A stretch of DNA of 64,000 nucleotides. It comes from Aquimarina sp. MMG016 (GTDB taxonomy: Bacteria; Bacteroidota; Bacteroidia; Flavobacteriales; Flavobacteriaceae). The position numbers and the translations under genes were made by a program. The stretch spans positions 248,001-312,000 of the forward strand of contig NZ_JAGJEA010000002.1 of the NCBI RefSeq assembly GCF_018100805.1, read 5' to 3'. The notes under the pieces were generated by a model. That model saw nothing but the letters and a program-made list of their open reading frames with translations. It was not told where the DNA came from and ran no database searches. The first letter of the stretch is position 1, and the number at the start of each line of letters is the position of its first letter. Of the stretch, positions 1 through 8,720 are shown piece after piece.

Positions 1-1
1 T

Positions 2-385
2 GATTTGATTATTAGAGGGATATGTTGTTTAATACCAGGTATCCCTGGTATGAGTGAGAATATTAGAGCAATAAGCGTAGTAGATAAATATTTAGAGCAT
101 CCACGATTATTTATTTTTAAAAATGCCGGAGACCCTAAAGTTTATATTTCTTCTGCAGATTGGATGACTCGCAATTTAGATAGACGAGTAGAAATATCTT
201 GTCCGATTTATGACAATGATATAAAAGAAGAACTCATGGATACTTTTGATATTTGTTGGAGCGATAATGTCAAAGCCAGAAAATTATCCAAAGATCAGGA
301 TAATGATTATATTAGAAACGATAAAGTAAAAGTCAGGTCTCAAATAGCCACCTATGACTATTATTTAAGAAAACTAGGAAATTAA
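2..385 (+). CDS. ppk1: Polyphosphate kinase, C-terminal fragment (cut by window edge)
   Basis: The reading frame is open from the left edge, so this is the 3' end of a longer gene (about 127 of roughly 690 residues). Polyphosphate kinase 1 transfers the gamma phosphate of ATP to a growing polyphosphate chain. What is visible is the last catalytic subdomain: a [10 protein letters not shown] segment at the start, then [15 protein letters not shown], both characteristic of the PPK1 C-terminal phospholipase-D-like domain. The first in-frame start-like codon (TTG at 5) is not the real start. The exopolyphosphatase gene begins 4 nt downstream, so the enzymes that make and degrade polyphosphate are probably co-transcribed, a common arrangement. 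Family assignment is firm; only the 5' part is unseen. Confidence 0.93.
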   Translation, partial: DLIIRGICCLIPGIPGMSENIRAISVVDKYLEHPRLFIFKNAGDPKVYISSADWMTRNLDRRVEISCPIYDNDIKEELMDTFDICWSDNVKARKLSKDQDNDYIRNDKVKVRSQIATYDYYLRKLGN

Positions 386-389
386 TATT

Positions 390-1295
390 TTGTTGACAAT
401 AGAAAAATATGCAGCCATCGATATTGGCTCTAATGCTGTAAGATTGCTGATAAGTAGTATTCACGAAGAAAAAGGAAAAACTACTAGATTTAAAAAAACA
501 AGCTTGGTTCGGGTTCCGATACGATTGGGAGCAGATGTATTTAAGACCAAAAATGTTTCAGAAGAAAACATTAAGCGTATGATAGATACTATGCAAGCGT
601 ATCAACTTTTAATGAGAACCCATAAAGTTGTTCGATATAAAGCATGTGCTACTTCTGCCATGAGAGAAGCCGAAAATGGGAAAGAAGTTGTAGAACTAAT
701 TAAACAAAAATCAGGAATACAGATAGATATTATTGATGGTAATGATGAGGCAGCTATCATTGCAATGACGGACCTTCATGAATTAATTAATACAGACGCT
801 ACTTATTTATATGTCGATGTAGGAGGAGGAAGTACAGAATTTACACTTTATCACAATGGTAGTACGATTACTTCTAAATCGTTTAAACTTGGAACTGTAA
901 GGTTGCTTAATAATTTGGTGACCGATGATATTTGGAAAGATGTAGAGCATTGGATAAGTGAAAATACCAAAGCATATTCAAGTGTTTCATTAATTGGTTC
1001 CGGTGGAAATATTAATAATATCTTTAAGAATAGTGGTAAAGGTAATGGTAAACCACTTTCATTTTTATATTTAAGTTCATACTATAAATTATTGAACTCA
1101 TTAACTTATGAGGAAAGGATTTGGGAATTAAACTTAAATCAGGATAGGGCAGATGTTATTGTTCCAGCAACAAGAATTTACCTTTCGGCAATGAAGTGGA
1201 GTGGAGCAAGAGAAATTTATGTACCTAAGATCGGATTATCAGATGGAATTATTAAATCACTTTATAGCGAAAAACTCAAAAACACAATGATTTAA
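390..1295 (+). CDS. ppx: Ppx/GppA family exopolyphosphatase
   Basis: This 301-aa member of the ASKHA fold hydrolyses terminal phosphate from polyphosphate (or pppGpp). The N-terminal phosphate-1 loop reads AAIDIGSNAVRLLI (about residues 8-21), and the second phosphate loop YVDVGGGSTEF lies near residue 145. At about 300 aa it is the short, two-domain form without the HD and C-terminal domains of E. coli Ppx. No ATG is available: the frame opens with TTG codons at 390 and 393, 4 nt after the ppk stop, which suggests translational coupling. Ppx versus GppA activity cannot be told from sequence, but the adjacent ppk favours polyphosphate. Confidence 0.9.
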   Translation: MLTIEKYAAIDIGSNAVRLLISSIHEEKGKTTRFKKTSLVRVPIRLGADVFKTKNVSEENIKRMIDTMQAYQLLMRTHKVVRYKACATSAMREAENGKEVVELIKQKSGIQIDIIDGNDEAAIIAMTDLHELINTDATYLYVDVGGGSTEFTLYHNGSTITSKSFKLGTVRLLNNLVTDDIWKDVEHWISENTKAYSSVSLIGSGGNINNIFKNSGKGNGKPLSFLYLSSYYKLLNSLTYEERIWELNLNQDRADVIVPATRIYLSAMKWSGAREIYVPKIGLSDGIIKSLYSEKLKNTMI

Positions 1296-1383
1296 AAGCA
1301 AATTATTCCCGAATCTAGCATAATGAGTTTTAAAAAAGATAATTTTTTATATTAAATTGCCCTAAGAACCAAATGCTTATACT

Positions 1384-2079
1384 ATGAACAAAACACTACT
1401 TTTTACTATAATTTTTGTCCTATTTGGAATGGTTGTCCTACAAGCCCAAGATGTTAGATATGGGGTTAGAGCAGGATTAAACTATAGTCAGATAGGAGGA
1501 TTTTCTTTTGACAAAGTTTACATCGAAGCTCCGGATACTCCAGATGAAGTGCCAAATGAAACTGCAGAAACTCCTGATGGGTTTGAAGATAATAGGATTG
1601 GATTTGTAATAGGTTTCTTTGCAGATTATTATTTTAATGAGAAATTCTCAATTCAACCTGAAATTCAATTCTCTAACCAAGGAAATAAATATGAAGAGCT
1701 TCGTGTAAATGCACTTCAATTACCTATAGTTTTTAAATACCATATTTCAGATTATATAAATGTTCATCTTGGTCCTGAGGTAGGGTTTAAAATATGGGAA
1801 TGGGAAAAAAATGAAAACTTCGGTACTTTTTTGTTTTCAGGAACGGTAGGAGTAGGAGTCAATATAACAGATAATTTTTATGTAAATTTGCGTTATGCGA
1901 TTGGGTTAAACGATCTTTTTGAAGATGAAGCAGAAATAATTGTTTCTCGGGATACACAGGTTGAAAGAATTATTGATGGACAACCAACTACAATTACGAT
2001 AACAGATAGAAATACTAGAATAAGGAACCTAGAAGGAAAAAGCAGTTATTTTCAGCTAAGTTTTGGATACAGATTATGA
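1384..2079 (+). CDS. Outer membrane beta-barrel protein, PorT/OMP_b-brl_2-like
   Basis: This 231-aa protein has a clear Sec signal peptide (hydrophobic residues 4-19, cleavage likely after VLQAQ). The mature part begins DVRYGVRAGLNYSQIGG, the usual opening strand of small Bacteroidota barrel proteins. Alternating strands follow, such as FSIQPEIQFSNQG, YINVHLGPEVGF and FYVNLRYAIGL, and it ends in an aromatic strand, YFQLSFGYRL. An acidic, proline-rich loop at about residues 48-68 is probably surface-exposed. It belongs to the PorT-like family. Most such proteins have unknown function, so none is assigned. It lies 88 nt downstream of ppx and is followed by a strong terminator. Confidence 0.8.
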   Translation: MNKTLLFTIIFVLFGMVVLQAQDVRYGVRAGLNYSQIGGFSFDKVYIEAPDTPDEVPNETAETPDGFEDNRIGFVIGFFADYYFNEKFSIQPEIQFSNQGNKYEELRVNALQLPIVFKYHISDYINVHLGPEVGFKIWEWEKNENFGTFLFSGTVGVGVNITDNFYVNLRYAIGLNDLFEDEAEIIVSRDTQVERIIDGQPTTITITDRNTRIRNLEGKSSYFQLSFGYRL

Positions 2080-2101
2080 TCCAAAACTTAGAAAATATAA
2101 T

Positions 2102-2132
2102 AAAAAAACTCATCATTTCGATGAGTTTTTTT
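2102..2132. terminator. Bidirectional intrinsic terminator
   Basis: Arms AAAACTCAT and ATGAGTTTT flank a 7-nt loop, with an A-run before and a T-run after. The hairpin can stop transcription from both sides, and it sits exactly between the convergent barrel gene and miaE. Confidence 0.8.
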
Positions 2133-2133
2133 A

Positions 2134-2715
2134 TTATCCGTGCATAGTCTCTTTTGTACCTAAATCTTTCATGATTTCAGCCTCAAAAGTCAGTAGATCT
2201 TGCCATTTTTTATCTACTTCTTCTCGATCACCATATTTCCTAGCAAAATTTAAGAACATTGTATAATGATTAGCTTCGCTGACCATAAGGTCTCTGTAGA
2301 ATTTTGCCAACTCTTGATCTTCAAGTTCTTCAGAAAGAAGTTTAAATCGTTCACAACTTCTGGCTTCAATTAAAGCAGCGTATAATAAACGATGTACTAA
2401 ATGAGTTTGTCTACTTCCTCCTTTAGGAAAAAATTTAATTAATTTATTTACATATTCATCTTTGCGATCTCTTCCTAATTTCCAACCACGAGCCAAGATT
2501 TTGTCATGAACCATTTTAAAATGGCTGATCTCTTCTTTAACTAATTTGGTCATTTCATCTACCAATTCAGAATACTCCGGAAAGCTTACTATCAATGATA
2601 TTGCTGTAGATGCTGCTTTTTGCTCGCAAAACGCATGATCTGTAAGGATTTCTTCTATATTCTTTTCTACGATATTTACCCATCTAGGATCTGTGGGGAG
2701 CTTAAGGCCTAACAT
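2134..2715 (-). CDS. miaE: tRNA-(ms2io6A)-hydroxylase
   Basis: MiaE is a ferritin-like diiron monooxygenase that hydroxylates the isopentenyl side chain of ms2i6A at position 37 of tRNAs reading U-starting codons. The 193-aa length is typical. The iron-ligand motifs are visible: HAFCEQKAAS near residue 27, KEEISHFKMVHD near 60, EARSCERF near 117 and SEANHYTMF near 148, giving the Glu and Glu-x-x-His pattern of this family. The opening LGLKLPTDPRWV is also characteristic. It is monocistronic, with a terminator just behind the stop. Assignment is strong. Confidence 0.93.
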   Translation of the reverse strand: MLGLKLPTDPRWVNIVEKNIEEILTDHAFCEQKAASTAISLIVSFPEYSELVDEMTKLVKEEISHFKMVHDKILARGWKLGRDRKDEYVNKLIKFFPKGGSRQTHLVHRLLYAALIEARSCERFKLLSEELEDQELAKFYRDLMVSEANHYTMFLNFARKYGDREEVDKKWQDLLTFEAEIMKDLGTKETMHG

Positions 2716-2831
2716 TTATATATTCTTTATATATGAATTGCAAAATTAATACTTTGATTGATTTATTACTACCTACTCTTTAAGTGATTTGAATAAAATC
2801 AGGTTTTGATTATTCCTAAATAATCATTTTA

Positions 2832-3617
2832 TTATTTGGTTGATGGTTTTAAAACTCTTATTAAATCTTCATTTTTATTAACACCATAATATGTTGCTTT
2901 ATCGGCATCAAACAAATCAGAATGCTTTACGATTTGAAGTTCAAAACCGCACTCCATAAGACTTTGTAGAAATTGTGTTTCGCTAAAATATCTAGCATGA
3001 TCTTCTTGTCCGTAGAATATTAACCTAAGTTCGTCTGTGTTTATACCTTCATCTTCAAAGTTATTCTTTAGTAATTTGGAGTAAGGTGTTTGTAAAATTG
3101 CCGTCCCACCTGGTCTTAAAACTCTAAATATTTCCTGCATTGCCTTTTTATAATCAGGAACATGTTCTAATACATGGTTACATAGAAATAACCCAAAAGT
3201 CTCATCCTCATAAGGTATATTGGTTAAGTCTATTTTTTGAATAGTATCATTAGCTGGGTATAAATCTCCTTTTACATATTTGGATGGAGAATATTCTTCT
3301 ATTTTAGGGCTTAAATTTTTTTCTGGCGCAAAATGAATGACTTCATTATTTGTAATTAGAGACCATAGATTTAATTCGTCAAAAAACATATATAGATGTC
3401 TTTCTCTGTCATTAGATCCACAAAATACACACCCGAAATTATCTATATCACTACCGATAACATCAAGTTTAATCTGCCATATAGGCGCATTAGCTGTGCC
3501 ACCGTTATATTTGGTAAACTCATTAAAAGTATTGTTACAGATATAGCATTTCTTTTTATTGCCTTTCCTATTTTGTTTTTGTTTTCTTCTCTGTTTGTAT
3601 TTTTTAAATAAACCCAC
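2832..3617 (-). CDS. Class I SAM-dependent methyltransferase with N-terminal CxxC pairs
   Basis: This 261-aa protein has a Methyltransf_11 domain: the SAM-site region VIHFAPEKNLSPKI (about residue 92), the acidic loop before IPYEDETFGLFLCNHVLEHV, and the post-motif ALRPGG-like segment FRVLRPGGTAILQTPYS. The first 70 residues are very basic (KKYKQRRKQKQNRKGNKKK) and carry two CxxC pairs (CYIC and CVFC), which could bind zinc like a small ribbon. That head resembles bacterial methyltransferases often seen near glycan genes, but here the neighbours are miaE and dnaX, so the substrate is unknown. The family call is firm; function is not assigned. Confidence 0.8.
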   Translation of the reverse strand: MGLFKKYKQRRKQKQNRKGNKKKCYICNNTFNEFTKYNGGTANAPIWQIKLDVIGSDIDNFGCVFCGSNDRERHLYMFFDELNLWSLITNNEVIHFAPEKNLSPKIEEYSPSKYVKGDLYPANDTIQKIDLTNIPYEDETFGLFLCNHVLEHVPDYKKAMQEIFRVLRPGGTAILQTPYSKLLKNNFEDEGINTDELRLIFYGQEDHARYFSETQFLQSLMECGFELQIVKHSDLFDADKATYYGVNKNEDLIRVLKPSTK

Positions 3618-3696
3618 TATTTTTTATATTGGTTAGTTATCTTTTGATTCGTAAAACGAATATATGTTTTCTTTTTAAATAATCTAAAAAAGGAAA

Positions 3697-3710
3697 TGTT
3701 TATATAAACA
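3697..3710. other. AT-rich 14-bp palindrome, possible dnaX terminator
   Basis: TGTTTATATAAACA is a perfect palindrome 43 nt after the dnaX stop codon. Read in the dnaX direction it is followed a few bases later by a run of seven Ts, so it may act as a weak terminator. A protein-binding palindrome is the alternative. Confidence 0.3.
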
Positions 3711-3752
3711 GTTTTAGCGGTATTAATTTGATTACTAGAAACTTAAAAGGTT

Positions 3753-5564
3753 TTATATGTCTAAATCAAAAGAAGATCTTAGTTTGTCGATTAGTGGGTT
3801 TTTTTCTCGAAGTTTTTCGTATTTATCTTGTGGAGTAAAGGCGTACTTTTTAGAAGCTTCTTCATTAACATTAATAATAAGTTGAATGCTGAAGTTCTCT
3901 AATTTTTTGTACAAAAACTGTAATAAACCAGCTTGAGCATTTTCCATATCAATTTTCATGGATTGATTAGGGAGTTCCAGATGAATATTAATTCCTTTAA
4001 GGGTAGGGATATTCATAGCAAACATAGAACCTACAATTCTTTCTCCTTTTTTGTCCTGCAGTTTCCCATATTCAATCCAGGCAGCTTGCATTTCTGATTC
4101 TGTAAATTCCTCTGTTGGAAGGTTTTTTGGGTCTATTACTTTTTCAACTTTACTTTCTTCGTGTTCTTTTTTCCTTTTGATACTACTAAGCGATAAACCA
4201 GATGTTTTTCGTTCTCTCTTAATAGCTAATGTTTTTTGTTCAACAATTGGGTGAACTTCAAGAGTAGTAGTGTTTTCTGTAACATCTGCTTTTTCTGTAA
4301 TAGGTTCTAAAGCTACATCGGTTTTTGTTGTTTCAGTAGTTGTAAGGTCAGTTTTTTCCTGCTCTACAATTGTTTTTGTAATCCCCCCACTTTTATCTTC
4401 TACTTTTTCTTTGATTTCGGCAGAAACCTTTATAGGGGTAATACCTTTTTCCTTAAAATATGAGGGAGGAATTATGTAGGGTTTGTCATTTTTTTTTTCT
4501 CCATCTGCCGTAAGGCTGATAGAGGCGAGCTGCATTAAGCATAGTTCCACCAGTAGTCTTTGGTTTCGACTAGTTTTATATTTCAGATCACAATCATTAG
4601 CTAGCTCAATTCCTTTCATCAGAAATTGATGACTTGTTTTTTGAGATTGTTCGTGATACTTAGCTTTGGTTTGTTCTCCTACTTCTAATAGATTTATGGT
4701 AGCGGGATTTTTACATACTAGTAAATCCCTAAAATGAGAAGCTAAACCAGCTATAAAATGATGTCCATCGAATCCATGAGCCAGAATTTCATTGAACTCT
4801 AATAAAAGCTGTGGAATATTATTCTCAAGAATAAGATCTGTAGTTTTAAAATATGTTTCATAATCTAAAACATTCAGGTTTTCCGTAACTGCTTGTCTTG
4901 TAAGGTTTTTTCCGCTAAAACTTACCACGCGATCAAAAATAGATAACGCATCCCGCATAGCACCATCTGCTTTTTGAGCAATGATTTGTAATGCATCTTC
5001 ATCAGCTGTGATACCTTCTTGTACAGCAACTTGCATTAAATGATTTTTGGCATCAGTAACAGTAATCCTTTTGAAATCAAATATTTGACAACGCGATAAA
5101 ATCGTTGGTATAATCTTATGCTTCTCTGTAGTAGCCAGAATAAAAATTGCATGTTTAGGTGGCTCTTCTAATGTTTTCAAAAAAGCATTAAAAGCTGCTT
5201 GAGATAACATATGTACCTCATCAATAATATATACTTTGTATTTTCCTACCTGCGGAGGAATACGTACTTGATCAATAAGGCTTCTGATGTCATCGACAGA
5301 ATTGTTAGATGCAGCATCCAGTTCAAAAATATTAAAGGCAAAATCTTCGTCTGGATTTTCATTACCATCTTGATTAATAGTTTTTGCTAGAATCCTTGCA
5401 CAAGAGGTTTTACCAACACCACGAGGTCCTGTAAATAGAAGTGCTTGAGCTAAATGGTTATTGTCAATAGCATTTAGTAATGTATTAGTAATAGCTTGTT
5501 GCCCCACAACATCTTTAAAAGTCTGGGGTCTATATTTACGCGCTGATACTATGAAATGCTCCAT
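3753..5564 (-). CDS. dnaX: DNA polymerase III subunit gamma/tau
   Basis: This is the AAA+ clamp-loader motor of the replisome. The Walker A motif GPRGVGKT is at residues 46-53, Walker B is in YIIDEVHML, sensor 1 is LATTEKHKI, and the arginine-finger SRCQ follows. Domain III runs to about residue 360, then a low-complexity linker rich in Lys, Glu and Thr, then a C-terminal tau-like domain that may contact the polymerase. I start it at MEHFIVSARKYRP (603 aa), the conserved family start, rather than nine codons upstream. The four-cysteine zinc module normally found between Walker A and Walker B is absent, and the loop reads TINQDGNENPDEDF instead. I recall the same in other Flavobacteriaceae, so it is probably a lineage trait. 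Confidence 0.95.
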   Translation of the reverse strand: MEHFIVSARKYRPQTFKDVVGQQAITNTLLNAIDNNHLAQALLFTGPRGVGKTSCARILAKTINQDGNENPDEDFAFNIFELDAASNNSVDDIRSLIDQVRIPPQVGKYKVYIIDEVHMLSQAAFNAFLKTLEEPPKHAIFILATTEKHKIIPTILSRCQIFDFKRITVTDAKNHLMQVAVQEGITADEDALQIIAQKADGAMRDALSIFDRVVSFSGKNLTRQAVTENLNVLDYETYFKTTDLILENNIPQLLLEFNEILAHGFDGHHFIAGLASHFRDLLVCKNPATINLLEVGEQTKAKYHEQSQKTSHQFLMKGIELANDCDLKYKTSRNQRLLVELCLMQLASISLTADGEKKNDKPYIIPPSYFKEKGITPIKVSAEIKEKVEDKSGGITKTIVEQEKTDLTTTETTKTDVALEPITEKADVTENTTTLEVHPIVEQKTLAIKRERKTSGLSLSSIKRKKEHEESKVEKVIDPKNLPTEEFTESEMQAAWIEYGKLQDKKGERIVGSMFAMNIPTLKGINIHLELPNQSMKIDMENAQAGLLQFLYKKLENFSIQLIINVNEEASKKYAFTPQDKYEKLREKNPLIDKLRSSFDLDI

Positions 5565-5681
5565 CGACACAAAGTTAAAAATTGCTTTCAAATAATAAAT
5601 TGTGTGTTTCGGTTTTTATGCTGTAGTTATTAACATCTAAAAAATAATTACGAATTAAAGATTCAGAATTTAGAATTGTAA

Positions 5682-5689
5682 TACTTTTG
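5682..5689 (+). promoter_or_regulatory. Putative -7 box of rnpB
   Basis: TACTTTTG fits the Bacteroidota -7 consensus TAnnTTTG and ends 5 nt before the first base of the RNase P P1 stem. No clear -33 TTTG is seen, so this rests on one box and its position. Confidence 0.5.
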
Positions 5690-5693
5690 CACC

Positions 5694-6005
5694 AAAGCAG
5701 ATCACCTTATCGTCATCCGCCATAGGCAGATGGAGGAAAGTCCGGACACCGTAGCACAGTATAGCGGGTAACGCCCGTCCGTCGCGAGATGAGGACAAGT
5801 GCAACAGAAAGAATGTACAGGTAATGCTGTAGTGAAATCAGGTAAACTCTATACGGTGCAACGCCACGTAAACCAGCTTTTGAGGGTTGTGCGCCCGATG
5901 TTGGAGGGTAGGCGGTTAGAGCTAATAAGTAATTATTAGTCTAGATAAATGATAAGGGTTCACCTTTGGTGGAAACAGAATCCGGCTTATGATCTGCTTT
6001 TTTTT
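5694..6005 (+). ncRNA. rnpB: RNase P RNA (class A)
   Basis: This is the catalytic RNA of ribonuclease P, which matures tRNA 5' ends. The ends pair perfectly as helix P1 (AAAGCAGATC with GATCTGCTTT). The conserved P4 core is present on both sides: GAGGAAAGTCCGG near 5733 and ACAGAATCCGGCTTAT near 5976. Other universal pieces are CGGGTAACGCCCG, the GAGATGAGGACAAGTGCAACAGAAAG region, and GGGTTGTGCGCCCGATG-like segments. P1 is followed by a T-run, so the 3' stem can double as the terminator. The size (about 305 nt) is normal. It sits between divergent dnaX and the bshA gene. Confidence 0.96.
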
Positions 6006-6070
6006 ACAAATCCTTTAACAAAAAGCATTGCTAATTTTCTTGTACATTGCAACCAAAAGAAATTTGCTCA

Positions 6071-7201
6071 ATGAATATTGCTATTGTTTGTTATCCGACT
6101 TTTGGAGGTAGTGGAGTAGTCGCTACAGAATTAGGAATTGCACTTGCAAAACTGAATCATCAGGTTCATTTTATCACATATAAACAACCGGTTCGATTAA
6201 ACCTTCTTAATCCTAACATTCATTTTCATGAGGTTACAGTACCTGAGTATCCACTTTTTCATTATCAGCCTTATGAACTAGCGTTATCCAGCAAACTTGT
6301 TGATTCTATAAAAAAATATAAAATAGATTTATTGCACGTGCACTATGCAATCCCACATGCTTATGCAGGGTATATGGCTAAGAAAATGTTAGAGGAAGAA
6401 GGAATTCATATTCCTATGGTTACAACATTGCACGGTACTGATATTACTTTAGTAGGAAATCATCCATATTATAAGCCAGCAGTTACATTTAGCATCAATA
6501 ATAGTGATATTGTAACTTCGGTTTCAGAAAGTTTAAAGGATGACACCCTTCGATTATTTGATATAAAGAAAAATATTGATGTCGTTCCAAACTTTATTGA
6601 TGTCAACCTCTTGAAAACAAGTTTTACGGATTGTCAGAGAGAATTAATGGCAGAACCCGAAGAACGAATAGTTACACACATCAGTAACTTTAGAGCAGTC
6701 AAACGTATTACTGATATCGTGGATATTTTTTACAATATACAAAAGGAAATTCCTAGTAAGCTATTGATGGTGGGAGAAGGGCCTGAGCGTAGAGAGGCCG
6801 AGAAAAAATGTAAAGCCCTTGGCATAAAAGAAAAAGTAATCTTTTTTGGAAATAGTAATGAAATAGATAAGATTTTATGCTTCTCAGATCTATTCCTTTT
6901 ACCATCTGAACGAGAAAGTTTTGGTTTAGCAGCTTTAGAAGCTATGGTAAATAAGGTTCCCGTGATATCTAGTAATGCCGGTGGTATCCCGGAGGTTAAT
7001 GTACACGGAGTTTCAGGTTATCTTAGTGATGTTGGTAATGTAGAGGAAATGTCTGAAAATGCTATACGTATTCTTAGGGACGATAAAGTTTTAGAGAGTT
7101 TTAAAGAAGGAGCTTATAAACAAGCCTTGAAATTTGATATCCATAATATCGTGCCTTTGTATATTGATTTATATGAGAGTGCATTAGAATCAGTTTCATA
7201 A
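6071..7201 (+). CDS. bshA: N-acetyl-alpha-D-glucosaminyl L-malate synthase (bacillithiol biosynthesis)
   Basis: This GT4-family glycosyltransferase joins UDP-GlcNAc to L-malate, the first step of bacillithiol synthesis. It is 376 aa from the ATG at 6071; the open frame extends eight codons further, but MNIAIVCYPTFGGSGVVATELG is the family start. BshA signatures are GGSGVVATELG (nucleotide loop), HVHYAIPHA, TTLHGTDITLVG, and the GT4 EX7E-like segment SERESFGLAALEAM with the following SSNAGGIPEV. BshB and BshC are not in the window. The call is strong because BshA differs clearly from generic GT4 enzymes in the N-terminal loop. Confidence 0.92.
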   Translation: MNIAIVCYPTFGGSGVVATELGIALAKLNHQVHFITYKQPVRLNLLNPNIHFHEVTVPEYPLFHYQPYELALSSKLVDSIKKYKIDLLHVHYAIPHAYAGYMAKKMLEEEGIHIPMVTTLHGTDITLVGNHPYYKPAVTFSINNSDIVTSVSESLKDDTLRLFDIKKNIDVVPNFIDVNLLKTSFTDCQRELMAEPEERIVTHISNFRAVKRITDIVDIFYNIQKEIPSKLLMVGEGPERREAEKKCKALGIKEKVIFFGNSNEIDKILCFSDLFLLPSERESFGLAALEAMVNKVPVISSNAGGIPEVNVHGVSGYLSDVGNVEEMSENAIRILRDDKVLESFKEGAYKQALKFDIHNIVPLYIDLYESALESVS

Positions 7202-7239
7202 AAAAAACACTATTCTTATTAATATGAATAGCGTTTTTA
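7201..7239 (+). terminator. Intrinsic terminator of bshA
   Basis: An A-run, then arms around CTATTC and GAATAG with a short AT loop, then GTTTTTAT. It begins at the bshA stop codon. Confidence 0.65.
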
Positions 7240-7349
7240 TCAAGTAAATTATCAAAATAAATAAATCAAAAATTCAACACGTCTTAATTATTGTGTAATA
7301 GGATTTATCTTTTGTATTATTAAGAATCAAAAGGTTAACATCTTTTATA

Positions 7350-7387
7350 AAAAAACCTCTGAATTAATCTAATTCAGAGGTTTTTTT
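7350..7387. terminator. Strong bidirectional terminator
   Basis: Arms AACCTCTGAATT and AATTCAGAGGTT, with A and T runs outside and a small loop. It lies just past the stop of the minus-strand barrel gene, which it probably serves. Confidence 0.8.
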
Positions 7388-7404
7388 AGTAGCTATAAGT
7401 TTAT

Positions 7405-7950
7405 CTAATTAAAAGTATATCGTGCAGCAACACCAACATTAACACTAACTTGATCAACATCGTTCAAAACACCATTACCAGTATCTATATCATGAAAATC
7501 ATAAGTTGGCCGAATGCTAAATGCAACTTGTAGTGGAAAATCAAAACGATAATCTACTCCAAAATCAGCACCTATATAAGGAAACACTTCGTCATCTCTG
7601 TCTACCGTTATTCCCAAACCGTCAAAAATAGTGTCAAAATCAATGTAACCAGCACCAAGTCCAGGACCAGCAAACCAATTTAGATTGTCTACTATATTAT
7701 ATGTCCAGTGAAAATAAGCACCACCTCTTATCGTAGTAACAAAAGAATTGGTTCTCCAACTTAGATTGGCATCAATTCTATTGTTTTCTGTTAAAACTTG
7801 TCTTTGATAAGTAATTTCGGGACCAAACCCATAATCACCAGAAACGGTTTCTGATATTCTTATCCCAATAGCATTTTTGGGAATATCTTGAGCTTTGGTA
7901 TTAAGAGTAGAAATAACTGTAATGATTAAGACTAAAAATACTTTTTTCAT
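7405..7950 (-). CDS. Small outer membrane beta-barrel protein (paralogue A)
   Basis: This 181-aa protein has a signal peptide (MKKVFLVLIITVISTLNTKAQ). The mature part opens with IPKNAIGIRISETVSGDYGFGPEITYQ. It continues with alternating strands such as WFAGPGLGAGYIDFD and FPLQVAFSIRPTYDFHD and ends in an aromatic residue (ARYTFN), as outer membrane barrels do. It shares this whole plan with the next gene (AIGxRxSE start, INWF/LNWYxGPGxGxGxxDFD, FPLxxSxxxRPxxxFxD, SARYxF end), so the two arose by tandem duplication. Function is unknown; these look like small PorT/opacity-type barrels. Confidence 0.75.
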   Translation of the reverse strand: MKKVFLVLIITVISTLNTKAQDIPKNAIGIRISETVSGDYGFGPEITYQRQVLTENNRIDANLSWRTNSFVTTIRGGAYFHWTYNIVDNLNWFAGPGLGAGYIDFDTIFDGLGITVDRDDEVFPYIGADFGVDYRFDFPLQVAFSIRPTYDFHDIDTGNGVLNDVDQVSVNVGVAARYTFN

Positions 7951-8045
7951 AATTGTAGAGATTTTTTAAAATTCTATTATTTGTGTATTTACCAGATTAA
8001 ATGTAAACATTATTAGGTTTACAAAGTATTTAATTTGTCTTATTA

Positions 8046-8540
8046 TTAAAATTGATATCTAGCACTAAGGCCTAAATTAAAGTTGATGTCATCATCATTG
8101 TAGTCATCAAAATAGATCTCAGGCCTAAAATCAAGTGAGATCAATAACGGAAAGTCAAAATTAAACTCAATCCCGACATCACCGGTAACAAAACCAAAAG
8201 TTTCTAGATCATCTCGATCTCTTCTTACATCGTTATCAAAATCTACTAATCCACCACCAATACCGGGCCCGACATACCAATTTAGACCTCCGTCAATATT
8301 AAAAACCCATTGATATATCCCGGTAAGTTTTAAAGCTTTGTACCTATTTCTACCCTGAATCCCTAAATCTAACTCTGCTCGCGTGTTAGAACTTAGAGAA
8401 GCTTGGTATGATGCTTCAGCCCAGAATCCTTCACTTTCACTTAGTCTTAGACCAATAGCATGCTTTGATATCTCTTGTGCTTGGATAGAACCAAATGAAA
8501 TTAATAAAAATGTTGCGATAAATAAAATGCGCTTCGTCAT
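8046..8540 (-). CDS. Small outer membrane beta-barrel protein (paralogue B)
   Basis: This 164-aa protein has a signal peptide (MTKRILFIATFLLISFGSIQAQ) and the same strand plan as its downstream neighbour: ISKHAIGLRLSES, LNWYVGPGIGGGLVDFD, FPLLISLDFRPEIYFDD and the terminal LSARYQF. It is 95 nt upstream of paralogue A in the same direction, so the pair could be expressed together, although the gap is long enough for a separate promoter. No ligand or function can be inferred. Confidence 0.75.
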   Translation of the reverse strand: MTKRILFIATFLLISFGSIQAQEISKHAIGLRLSESEGFWAEASYQASLSSNTRAELDLGIQGRNRYKALKLTGIYQWVFNIDGGLNWYVGPGIGGGLVDFDNDVRRDRDDLETFGFVTGDVGIEFNFDFPLLISLDFRPEIYFDDYNDDDINFNLGLSARYQF

Positions 8541-8720
8541 AAAGTATTTTTTATTGTTATTCCAAGTATAACGCCATATATGGCTATTTCATATACTATT
8601 TCTTCATAAGGTTTTGTTAATGAATTCAACTCAATTTTTATTGCCCTTGATAACTTAAGTAATGTTGTATTTTTCTACCTTTATTCCCAATAAAAACAAA
8701 ATTTTAGTAAGATAAAGTAT

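Noticed and set aside
2807..2826. Hairpin with TGATTATT/AATAATCA arms as a terminator of the methyltransferase
   Set aside because: In the gene's direction the bases after the stem are AAAACC, not a T-run.
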